Below, piece by piece: positions 21,008 through 28,555 of a stretch of 40,549 nt of DNA. Source of the stretch: a bacterium (GTDB lineage Bacteria; Myxococcota_A; Bradymonadia; REDH01); assembly GCA_030427825.1 (NCBI GenBank), contig JAUICO010000037.1, forward strand, positions 1 through 40,549, in the 5' to 3' direction. Each line of letters begins with the position of its first letter. The stretch's first letter is position 1. A program made the translations under genes and the position numbers. The notes beneath the pieces were generated by a model, which was given only the letters and a program-made list of their open reading frames with translations, was not told the origin of the DNA and did no database searches.

Positions 21008-22312
21008 TCAGCCGAATCCCAGCAGCTGCCATAGAACTCGCTGCAGCTCTGTCAGGAAGCTCAGGTGCCTGGAGAGATAGAATATCGCCGCTGTAAAGAG
21101 GCCGATCGCAAATACCGCCTTCACAACCTCCATCCACGCGCCCGACGAAGGGAGCCTGTGAATCAGCGAGCTGAAGGTCCCGAGGACGAGAAAAAGAAGG
21201 CCCATCCCGAAGGCGAAGGTCGCCATCAGCGCGGAGCCGAGGAGCGGGTCCTGTCGCTCGGCGATGTAGAGCAACGCACCGCTGAGAATGGGGCCGACGC
21301 AGGGTGCCGCGATGATGCCGCACGCCAGGCCCATCGCAAACGCGCCGGCAAAGCCGGTCCTGCCCGCCGATGCGAGCCGTGTCTGCAGACCAGTAGGCAG
21401 GCGCATCTCGAAGAGCCCCAGCATAGAGAGGCCCAGCCCCACGAAGAGCACAGCGAACGCCAGGATCAGCCAGAAACTCTGCAGCGCCGCTCCGAAGAGG
21501 CCCCCGGCCAGGGCCGCCGAGACTCCGAGCACCGTGTAGGTAACTGCCATGCCGAACACGAAGACGAGCGAGAGCAGAAACGCCTCGGCCGTGGATTGCG
21601 CCTCTTTGGCGCCGAATACGGCCACCGTGATTGGAATGATCGGGTACACGCAGGGGGTGAAGCTCGCGCCGATTCCGGTGACAAAGATCAGCAGGAAGGT
21701 GAGCAGCCAGCCCTTCTCCTGCAGTGACTTTGAGAACTTCGACTCCTGCGGCGCCGCACCCGGGGTGGCCGTCTCGGTATCGCTCAACGCCTGTAGGAAG
21801 GTGTCGATGTCCACGAAGCCGTTGAGTGAGGTCGCAGGGACGTACTCACCGGCGCTGTTGACCATCGCGAGGCGTGGCAACGACTGCACACCGTAGGCTT
21901 CCTGTAGCGCCGAGTTTTCTTCGGTCACCTCCGTGACATCGACGACGCCGCACACGAAGTTCTCCTGCTCGGCGCGCACCGCTGCGCTGTTGAGGGTCTT
22001 TTCCCGCAGCTCATGGCATGCCGTGCACCAGTCGGCGGTGAAGTCGATCACCACCGGGACCCCGCGCTCTACGCCCGCTGCCAGGGCCTCTTCGATCCCA
22101 ACACAGGGCAGCTCCTCGCTCTGTGGCGCTGACCGCGCACCGATCACGATCCAGACGCCCAACGCTGCGATGAAGGCCGCGAGGTAACGAACAGCCTGCT
22201 GTCCTTTCGACAGCTCCCACCTGGATCGGTGCACTTTGCCGACGACAAAGGCGATCGCGATCACCAATGCGCCGATGGACGCGATAATCAAGCCGGCGAC
22301 TGCAGCGGACAT
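21008..22312 (-). CDS. DsbD-like thiol:disulfide transporter with the thioredoxin domain before the membrane domain
   Basis: 434 residues. N-terminal membrane segments at about 5-25 and 42-58; a thioredoxin-fold domain at 70-180 with the active site DWCTACH (Cys96, Cys99) and cis-Pro in QSLPR; then a DsbD/CcdA membrane domain at 200-430 with six to eight helices and its two conserved membrane cysteines in TPCVYP (Cys221) and APCVGP (Cys338). The DsbD role is to pass electrons from cytoplasmic thioredoxin across the inner membrane to periplasmic thiol proteins. E. coli DsbD has the order Ig-like, membrane, thioredoxin; here the thioredoxin domain comes first and the Ig-like domain is missing. 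Divergent from a PDZ-thioredoxin gene that may be its periplasmic client. Confidence 0.85.
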   Translation of the reverse strand: MSAAVAGLIIASIGALVIAIAFVVGKVHRSRWELSKGQQAVRYLAAFIAALGVWIVIGARSAPQSEELPCVGIEEALAAGVERGVPVVIDFTADWCTACHELREKTLNSAAVRAEQENFVCGVVDVTEVTEENSALQEAYGVQSLPRLAMVNSAGEYVPATSLNGFVDIDTFLQALSDTETATPGAAPQESKFSKSLQEKGWLLTFLLIFVTGIGASFTPCVYPIIPITVAVFGAKEAQSTAEAFLLSLVFVFGMAVTYTVLGVSAALAGGLFGAALQSFWLILAFAVLFVGLGLSMLGLFEMRLPTGLQTRLASAGRTGFAGAFAMGLACGIIAAPCVGPILSGALLYIAERQDPLLGSALMATFAFGMGLLFLVLGTFSSLIHRLPSSGAWMEVVKAVFAIGLFTAAIFYLSRHLSFLTELQRVLWQLLGFG

Positions 22313-22380
22313 AAACCTGAGTGGAATGGGGTGTGTGGCGCGCCGCTACTGGAGCGGGTACTACCGGTGGCCTGCTGCCG

Positions 22381-22526
22381 TGGAAATGAGAGACCGGCCA
22401 TGGGAATGCGAGACCGGCAGGACCAGTTTTTGCAGAAGGAACGCGGTTCTTACCGTTCAACAAGCGCTTCGGCACGATTGAACATTCCCGCGTAACCGGG
22501 CCACGCATATCCAGATACGCCGGTTA
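22381..22526. promoter_or_regulatory. Candidate control region between the divergent redox genes
   Basis: Within the 245-bp gap are three structures: a 20-bp tandem duplication (22381-22400 and 22401-22420, 16 of 20 bases identical, sharing GAGACCGGC); the dyad GTTCAA-N17-TTGAAC (22455-22483); and the dyad TAACCGG-N20-CCGGTTA (22493-22526), 31 bp before the PDZ-thioredoxin ATG. Sites of this size could bind dimeric regulators. No convincing -10 boxes were seen. Confidence 0.35.
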
Positions 22527-22557
22527 GGCCCGGCACCGTGCAACGACAAGAGGACTG

Positions 22558-23424
22558 ATGAACCGAACTTTCCGATACGCCATGCGCACCATCCCGGTTA
22601 CCGCCGCCTGCCTCCTGGCGGTCGCAATACTCGCGACACCGAAGTCTGCCCCGATGGCGCAGGTCGACCCGGCGACGCTTGAAGGTGGCTGGCTGGGCGT
22701 AGGCATACGAGATGATGAACAACCCGGCGTGTACGTGAATATGGTCATGCCCGACTCTCCGGCCGCCGCCTGCGGCCTTGAGCGCGGTATGCGGGTGCTC
22801 GCAATCAACGGGAACCCCGTGCGTGAGACTGCGGAGATGATCGGTGAAGTCGGGGCTAACCCGGCCGGCAGCACCGTCGTCGTTCGCGTCGCCGGAGGCC
22901 CCGACGGCGCCCCGGAGCGTGACCTGCACGCAATCCTGACAGTGCGACCGAGTTCGACCGCCGACTTCGGTCGAGCGATGGTCGGGCGTCCTTTTCCCGA
23001 AATACAGGCCGCGATGGTGCAGAGCGGAGACCGGGCGACGGTAGCGCCGGCTGACGGCAAGGTGCGGGTCGTCGAGTATTGGGCGACCTGGTGCGGACCA
23101 TGCAACGCGGCGGTACCGACGTTGAACGCGATGAACGCCGAGCTCCCTTCAGACCGCTTTGAGCTGGTCGCGGTCGCCAACGAAGAACGCGAGGTTGTCG
23201 CGCCCTTCGTTGATGTCCACGAGGTGACCTATCGCACGATGGTCGACCCGAGCGGCGAAGCGAATGCTGCGCTTTGGGTCATGGCGCTGCCCACCTACTT
23301 TGTGGTGGACACGAGCAACACGATCGTCGGCTTTTACAGCGGCGGTGGGGAGCTTGCAGCGATGCGCACGCACGTGGAGCGATTGCTGTCAGCGCCGACC
23401 GAGCAGCTTGAACCCGCGGAGTAG
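22558..23424 (+). CDS. Exported PDZ-thioredoxin (TlpA-like) protein
   Basis: 288 residues with an AGAGGA site before the ATG. Signal or membrane anchor at 8-27; PDZ domain at about 42-130 (GGWLGVGIRDDE, MPDSPAAACGLERGMRVLAINGNPV); TlpA/AhpC-like thioredoxin domain at 138-280 with active site WCGPC (Cys179, Cys182) in the typical VVEYWATWCGPC strand, and the cis-Pro segment ALPTYFVVD. The thioredoxin part should reduce or shuffle disulfides in exported proteins; the PDZ domain probably picks C-terminal peptides or partners, giving substrate choice. The divergent DsbD-like protein is the obvious electron source. PDZ fused to thioredoxin is uncommon but not unique. Confidence 0.85.
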   Translation: MNRTFRYAMRTIPVTAACLLAVAILATPKSAPMAQVDPATLEGGWLGVGIRDDEQPGVYVNMVMPDSPAAACGLERGMRVLAINGNPVRETAEMIGEVGANPAGSTVVVRVAGGPDGAPERDLHAILTVRPSSTADFGRAMVGRPFPEIQAAMVQSGDRATVAPADGKVRVVEYWATWCGPCNAAVPTLNAMNAELPSDRFELVAVANEEREVVAPFVDVHEVTYRTMVDPSGEANAALWVMALPTYFVVDTSNTIVGFYSGGGELAAMRTHVERLLSAPTEQLEPAE

Positions 23425-23479
23425 ACGCGGCTGCGTGAGAGAAGACCGTACCCGACGAGCGGACTGCGGCTGAAGGGTC

Positions 23480-23525
23480 GTTCGGGCGACCGAACGGCAT
23501 CGAAGCCCGCGACTGCGCGGGCTTC
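23480..23525. terminator. Bidirectional terminator: two stacked hairpins between convergent genes
   Basis: First hairpin GTTCGG-GCGA-CCGAAC (23480-23495), a GNRA tetraloop on the plus strand. Second, a perfect 10-bp stem GAAGCCCGCG-ACTG-CGCGGGCTTC (23502-23525) that overlaps the stop codon of the minus-strand gene by two bases. No long T-run follows, so efficiency is uncertain. Confidence 0.6.
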
Positions 23526-24555
23526 AGTAGATTGTCAGCCCGTCGCCGGATCCAGACTCTTCTGAGGCGCTGCCGGACTCGGACTCCGTCTCAGAGCTGC
23601 GGCGGCTCCGCCGAGTCCGCTGCTCAATCTCTTCGAGCTCGTCATCGTCGTCCATCGCGTTGTTGGTAGGGTCGCCCGTTGTCGTGACGCCTTCGCCACT
23701 CTCGTCATCGGAACGAAGGCGGAGGTGAACCTCTGTCTCGCTTCCGACGATCTCGTCCACGATGTTACCGGCGCTGTCGTCCGCTTCGATGCTGTTCACG
23801 AGATCGCTCAGGCTACGGCTGGAACGAGCGCGGCGATTCCTCGCGACTTCGCCGCTGTTCACGCGGTCGTCAGGGATGCTGCCGTCCATGAAGACCAGCA
23901 CATAGGAGTTGTACACTGCCGTAGCTTTCTCGGCCCGCAGCCGCGACACGCCGTCGTCCCAGGTCGCGCGAATCAGGTGGGGAATACCCCAGTCATCGAC
24001 AAACTCTTCGCGCTCCGCGGTCAGCTCGTAGCTGCTCTCAAGCGCCTCGGTGAACTCTTCGAAGCTTATCCAGTTCAGGTCGGGGACGCTGAAGACGGTG
24101 ATCATCTTCCGCAGCTGATCGTTGTGAAAAATGAAATACCGCAGCGTACCGTTGTGATCGATCGTCAGCATGCTGTGACCGACCGCACCGTGGAGCTCGC
24201 CGGCGATCGGCGAAATCTCGTAGCCGGTGACTTCGCTCTCAAGTTCTTCGTGGCTCTGTGCCACACGGCGCCAGCGCGCGTCGGCGGCCTGCCGCTCCCT
24301 GTCGATCGCCAGGGGATCGTTCGCCCCCACGATACGCTCCCGAAACTCCGCCATCAGCTGGGCGCGGTGCGCGTCGAGTACGGCCTCAGGGCTCGAACCC
24401 CAGCGGATCCCCTCGCCGAGGGTGTCGTCCAGGGGCGTGGCAGCAGCCACGGGCTCTGTCTCTGCGTCCTGCGCGGAGACCGCAGCCGGGAGCGCTGTGA
24501 ACAGGGCCACGCAGAGCGTGAGCACCGCGTGGGGGGACATTTTTCTGAAGCTCAT
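23524..24555 (-). CDS. Exported protein of unknown function with a disordered, charged C-terminus
   Basis: 343 residues from the ATG at 24555, which has a good AGGAGA site; the 65 codons upstream in the same frame are not secretory and are rejected. Signal peptide 1-29 (MSFRKMSPHAVLTLCVALF ending VSAQ). A folded part at about 55-230 includes a helical EFRERIVGANDPLAIDRERQ and beta-rich LHGAVGHSMLTIDHNGTLRYFIFHND and LVFMDGS; residues 235-343 are Asp/Glu/Ser/Arg-rich (DDDDELEEIEQRTRRSRRSS) and probably disordered. The sequence matches no family I know. It ends at a strong hairpin shared with the convergent PDZ-thioredoxin gene and is divergent from the ATPase/TPR gene. Confidence 0.72.
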   Translation of the reverse strand: MSFRKMSPHAVLTLCVALFTALPAAVSAQDAETEPVAAATPLDDTLGEGIRWGSSPEAVLDAHRAQLMAEFRERIVGANDPLAIDRERQAADARWRRVAQSHEELESEVTGYEISPIAGELHGAVGHSMLTIDHNGTLRYFIFHNDQLRKMITVFSVPDLNWISFEEFTEALESSYELTAEREEFVDDWGIPHLIRATWDDGVSRLRAEKATAVYNSYVLVFMDGSIPDDRVNSGEVARNRRARSSRSLSDLVNSIEADDSAGNIVDEIVGSETEVHLRLRSDDESGEGVTTTGDPTNNAMDDDDELEEIEQRTRRSRRSSETESESGSASEESGSGDGLTIY

Positions 24556-24842
24556 CGGAGTCTCCTGTACAGAGCCCACGTTGTGTTTCGGTCGCGACGG
24601 TCGGGTGTGGTGCCCGCGTGGCCGATGGCACCGGCACAGCAGACGCTCTGCACTGCTGTACCATTGTAAGCCCGTGCACAACCCCTGGCAACTCGTGAGA
24701 TTGACCGAATAGAAAAGCGCAGATAGGTCCCGGAGTGGATAGCCTCGCATCGGCTCATCAAAGCCATCGCGCCCGGCACCACAACTGCCCCGGCGGCGAC
24801 GGTCCGCAATTGCCGTCCTGAATCTGTACGCAGCGACAAACT

Positions 24843-27476
24843 ATGACTGAAGAACAGGCACGTGAGACGCAAACGACGGGATCGGCGGCAGCCATCGCCG
24901 CAGCACGACTCGTGGGCCGTCGTCAGCTTCTGGAGCGTTTAGAGCGCACACTGGACGTGGCCCTGCGCGGCGGCGGCGCAGCCCACGTCCATATCTCGGG
25001 CCCCGAGGGCATCGGAAAGTCGCACCTGATCGACTCCATCGAAGAGCTCGTAGAAGATGGCGAACTCTCTGCGCTGCTCGTGCGAAGTACGGCTGATCTC
25101 GACGCCCGCCCCTATGCACACTTTGCGCGGCTCATCAGCCGCCGCCTTTACCTGCCGGTCGGTGCCAGCGACACCGAGATGCGCTCGCGCCTGGAGGAAG
25201 GCGTCAGCGCAATCTTCAAGTCCGACGAAGGCCTCGACGTCGCGCGGCGTATCGGAACCCTGATCGGTGTGCCCTTCCCGGAGAGCCGAGCCGAGCGTGA
25301 AGTGGACGCCGCGCGCGCCGAACAGAAGGCCCGCGACGCGATCATTCGATTCTTCCGAATCGACGCGCAGAACCTGCCCATCATTCTCGTCTTTGACGAC
25401 GTAGAAGACGCCGAGGCCCGCACTCTGTCCCTGATCCGCGAGACTCGAGAGTCTCTGCAGGATGTGCCGATCGCGATCATTACCGCCGCCGACGCGAGCG
25501 CCAATCTGGATGAGCTTCAGCTCGAAGGCGACGGCTGCGTGCATGTCGAGCTTGAGCCGCTATCGGACGATGAGATCCGTGAATACGTCGCCGAGGTCCT
25601 GGAGCCTGCGGGGACGGTGCCCGAGGTCGTGGCGAACCGCATCTGCGAGTGCGCCGTCGGGAACCCTCTGGTGGCTCGCCAGGCCCTGCGCATTCTTGGC
25701 GCTGAGGGCGTAATCGATACGTCGGTACAGCCCTGGAGAGTCGATCTCGAACGCCTTGATCAGGTCGAGCTTCCGCGCGCCCTTGAAGATGTCATCCGCA
25801 CGCGCATCGCTCGCCTCAGTGACGAACAGCGGGCGATACTCGAAGACGCGGCACTCGTCGGCCGAACCTTCTGGCTCGGCGCCCTGATATCGCTCGATCG
25901 CGCTCGCGAGAGCGGCAGCCGCGCGGTCGAAGATATGTGGCCTGACGCTGAGCGGCGAGGCTCGATTACCGCGGTACTCGAAGAGCTCGTGGACAATGGC
26001 CTGATCATCCCGTCTGACCGCCCCGCTTTCCGCGGGCAGCAGGAGTTCCGCTTCAAGCACGAAGTGGAGCGCCGTACGCTCGCCGAAGGCATCGATGACA
26101 GCACCCGGCGCACCTCGCACTGCGTCATTGCTCACTGGGTGCTCGGACAGCCGGACCTTGAGCTGACCCGCTTCGCGGTCCTGGTCGCCGAACACTTCGA
26201 ACGAGGCGGCCTGCACGACGACGCCGCGCGCTACTACCACGAGGCCGGGCGCCACGCGCGCATGCGCTACGTCAACGACCGCGCCATCAAGTGGCTGCGC
26301 AAGGCGCTCGAGAATACGCCCACGGGCGACTTCACCGAGCGAATCGACATCCTCTTTGAGCTCGCCACGATCTACGAGCACATCGGCCGTCACGAGCGGT
26401 CCATCAACGCACTCTGCGAAGCCAGCCTCGCCGCATGGAAAATCGGCTCCCGCGCAAATGGCGGCGCGGCCTTTGAGGGATTGGGGCGGGCGTATCGCAG
26501 CCTCGGTGACTACAACCGAGCCTTCGACTTCTTCATGCGTGCTCGCGAGCTCTTTGCCGGGGTGGAAGACCGGGCGGGGATCGCAGCGTCGCTCGACGGA
26601 CTCGGTCGCGTTCAGTGGCTGCGGGGCAACTACGACAGCGCTTTTGAAAACTACACCGAGAGCCTTGAAATCCGAAAAGAAATTGGAGACCGCGTAAAGA
26701 CAGCGGCTTCTCTGAACAACCTCGGGACCCTGCTCGTGCATCGCGGGCAATTCCGCGAGGCGCTGCAGCACTTCCGGGAAGCGCTTAAGATCCGCCGCGA
26801 AGTCGGCGACATGCACGGCATCGCAGAATCACTGAACACCATCGGTGTTCTCTTCACCACACGCGGGGACAATGAGAACGCCCTGCGCCTCTGGAATGAG
26901 GCCCTGGACGTGGCGCAGGAGGTCGGCGACCGCTCTATGGAGAGCATCCTCCTGAACAACATCGGTGAGATCGAGATTCAACTCGGCGAGCTGGACAGCG
27001 CCGAGGAGCATCTCAACAGCTCACGCGCTCTCGGCGAGCAGCTGGGCGAGCAGCGCGTCGTCTTCGACGCCCTCCGCAACCTCGGCGTCGTTCAGGCAAA
27101 ACGCGGCGCTCCCGGTGTCGGCGCAGAGCAGGTCGACGAAGCTCTCGCGATGGCACGAAGCCTTGGCGCGCGTGTACTCGAAGGCATCGCGCTCCGAACC
27201 CTCGCGGAAATCGAAAGCCAGACGATCTACGGCGCCAACGCGGACGAGTCGCAGATGGCGGCGGAGCGCGCGTACCGGGACTCGATTCGCATCTTCAAAG
27301 AGCTCGGAAACGACGCCGAGTTGGGCCGCGTCTATCACAGCTACGGCACCTTCCTGATCGAGTCCGGACTGCTGGTACAGGGTCGTAAGCACCTCGAGAT
27401 GGCCAAAGACATCTTCGAGCGCCTCGAAATGCGTGGGATCCTGGAGCAGACCGAAGCGACCATCGGAGCGCTCTAG
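24843..27476 (+). CDS. AAA_16/STAND-like ATPase with C-terminal TPR repeats
   Basis: 877 residues. Residues 22-300 form an ATPase domain starting LVGRRQLLERLERTLD, with Walker A GPEGIGKSH (53-61), Walker B IILVFDDVED (180-189) and a winged-helix-like part to about 440 (LEDAALVGRTFW, VLEELVDNGLI). From about 470 to the end are 9-10 tetratricopeptide repeats, several with the NLG motif of kinesin-light-chain-like TPRs (ASLNNLGTLLVHRGQFREALQHF). No helix-turn-helix, kinase or protease effector is present. This is the layout of AAA_16-TPR regulators related to the MalT group but without the DNA-binding end. Probably an ATP-gated signalling scaffold in the cytoplasm. It stands alone; no clear ribosome-binding site precedes the ATG. 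Confidence 0.82.
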   Translation: MTEEQARETQTTGSAAAIAAARLVGRRQLLERLERTLDVALRGGGAAHVHISGPEGIGKSHLIDSIEELVEDGELSALLVRSTADLDARPYAHFARLISRRLYLPVGASDTEMRSRLEEGVSAIFKSDEGLDVARRIGTLIGVPFPESRAEREVDAARAEQKARDAIIRFFRIDAQNLPIILVFDDVEDAEARTLSLIRETRESLQDVPIAIITAADASANLDELQLEGDGCVHVELEPLSDDEIREYVAEVLEPAGTVPEVVANRICECAVGNPLVARQALRILGAEGVIDTSVQPWRVDLERLDQVELPRALEDVIRTRIARLSDEQRAILEDAALVGRTFWLGALISLDRARESGSRAVEDMWPDAERRGSITAVLEELVDNGLIIPSDRPAFRGQQEFRFKHEVERRTLAEGIDDSTRRTSHCVIAHWVLGQPDLELTRFAVLVAEHFERGGLHDDAARYYHEAGRHARMRYVNDRAIKWLRKALENTPTGDFTERIDILFELATIYEHIGRHERSINALCEASLAAWKIGSRANGGAAFEGLGRAYRSLGDYNRAFDFFMRARELFAGVEDRAGIAASLDGLGRVQWLRGNYDSAFENYTESLEIRKEIGDRVKTAASLNNLGTLLVHRGQFREALQHFREALKIRREVGDMHGIAESLNTIGVLFTTRGDNENALRLWNEALDVAQEVGDRSMESILLNNIGEIEIQLGELDSAEEHLNSSRALGEQLGEQRVVFDALRNLGVVQAKRGAPGVGAEQVDEALAMARSLGARVLEGIALRTLAEIESQTIYGANADESQMAAERAYRDSIRIFKELGNDAELGRVYHSYGTFLIESGLLVQGRKHLEMAKDIFERLEMRGILEQTEATIGAL

Positions 27477-27628
27477 AGGCAGCACCACCTGAGCCGAGCG
27501 GCCGGCGAAGATGGCAGCCCGCTGACGTGACAGACTGTTGAAGTGACGGACCGGCGTAATGGCGGCCGGGACGCCTCCGCGCGCCGCGCGTCTTCGGTGC
27601 CGGTCATCGCCACTCGCCGACTCGGCGG

Positions 27629-28456
27629 CTACGCCGGCTCCGTTCCGCCGACGATTTCGCCTCCGAACTCCGCGAAGGTCGCGCGCAGCTCGGTTTCGCC
27701 GCAGCTTCCGTCCACAAGAAGGGCTTCAAGTCCCATCTCTTCAAGCTCTGCAATCGTACGCCCGTGGTCACCGGGATAGCGCCCGATACCGACGGTGTGT
27801 TCCGGAAGCTTGGGCGCTACGCGATCATAGACGCGAGGCTCACCGAGGGCCGTCTCAAGCCTCGTCAGGTTCACCCCAACAACGCGGATGACGCTGGTGT
27901 CGCTGTGTCCGATGCAGAGGCGCTCCACCAGGTCCATGTGCCTCGCGGCGCATCCGTCCACGATCACTTCCAGACGAAGGTCGATGGCGTGCCGCACCAG
28001 GCCGCGCAGGAGTCGTTCATCGTTCAACAGCTCAGCGCAGATGACGACGGCGGCGGCACCATGCGCCCTCGCCATCGTGATCTGAACCGTATCAAGAATA
28101 TAGTCGAGGCAGATAATCGGGAGCTGCGTCGACTGTGCGGCGCTGAGGATGTCCTGATAGCTGCCACCGTGCAGCTCCTCATCGACGCACACGCCGATCG
28201 CGCTGGCGCCCAGCTCGGTAAGTAGAGAGACGCGCTCTCCCACATCGAACGCCGGATACTCCCGCCCGTCGGTGCTGGTGCGGTGCAGAATGGGGATCAG
28301 GGCGCGCTCCGCCCTTGGCACAAGCAACGCGTCGGGCAGTGATGGTGGCAGCGGCAGCGCAATTGCCTGCGCCTTGTACACACCTTCAACGCCCTCGTTT
28401 CGCCTGGCCTGGAGCCACGACCGTCTGGCCGCGAGAATCCGATCGCGAGTGAGCAT
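27629..28456 (-). CDS. Indole-3-glycerol-phosphate-synthase-like TIM barrel lacking catalytic lysines
   Basis: 275 residues that align along their length with TrpC-type indole-3-glycerol phosphate synthase: strand 1 ALIPILHRTSTDG, ELGASAIGVCVDEELHGGS, LPIICLDYILDTVQI, VIC-AELLNDERLL, VVGVNLTRL, and LEALLVDGS. Of the catalytic residues known from the Sulfolobus enzyme, Glu51 and Lys53 correspond to Ile56 and His58, Lys110 to Leu117, Glu159 to Asp167 and Glu210 to Ile224; only the Asn180 equivalent (Asn196) remains. It is therefore unlikely to make indole-glycerol phosphate. No other trp gene is near. It lies downstream of the LysM/MepA gene with a 99-bp gap. Either a pseudoenzyme or a barrel with a new reaction. 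Confidence 0.7.
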   Translation of the reverse strand: MLTRDRILAARRSWLQARRNEGVEGVYKAQAIALPLPPSLPDALLVPRAERALIPILHRTSTDGREYPAFDVGERVSLLTELGASAIGVCVDEELHGGSYQDILSAAQSTQLPIICLDYILDTVQITMARAHGAAAVVICAELLNDERLLRGLVRHAIDLRLEVIVDGCAARHMDLVERLCIGHSDTSVIRVVGVNLTRLETALGEPRVYDRVAPKLPEHTVGIGRYPGDHGRTIAELEEMGLEALLVDGSCGETELRATFAEFGGEIVGGTEPA

Positions 28457-28483
28457 TAAGGAGAATCCTCAGAGAGAATCGGC

Positions 28484-28513
28484 CACATAGACTTGCCGGT
28501 GCGACGTGTTCAA
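28484..28513 (-). promoter_or_regulatory. Possible promoter of the IGPS-like gene
   Basis: Minus-strand TTGAAC (28513-28508), 18 bp, then TATGTG (28489-28484), 27 bp before the ATG at 28456. The spacing is at the upper limit and the -10 is weak; one chance match is easily possible. Confidence 0.25.
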
Positions 28514-28555
28514 CCCTGTTTTTACTGCAAAGTCCGGTCGGCGCTACTTCAGGTG

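Noticed and set aside
24556..24750. N-terminal extension of the unknown exported protein
   Set aside because: The ATG at 24555 has a good ribosome-binding site and opens a signal peptide; the extension is not secretory.
25560..26816. Minus-strand open frame of 418 codons over the ATPase/TPR gene
   Set aside because: It is a shadow of a clear AAA_16/TPR protein on the other strand.
27477..27628. Terminator or small RNA between the ATPase/TPR and IGPS-like genes
   Set aside because: The region is GC-rich with short partial repeats, but no stem longer than four to five base pairs or T-run could be found.
27629..28456. Functional trpC of a tryptophan operon
   Set aside because: Both catalytic lysines are missing and no other trp genes are nearby.
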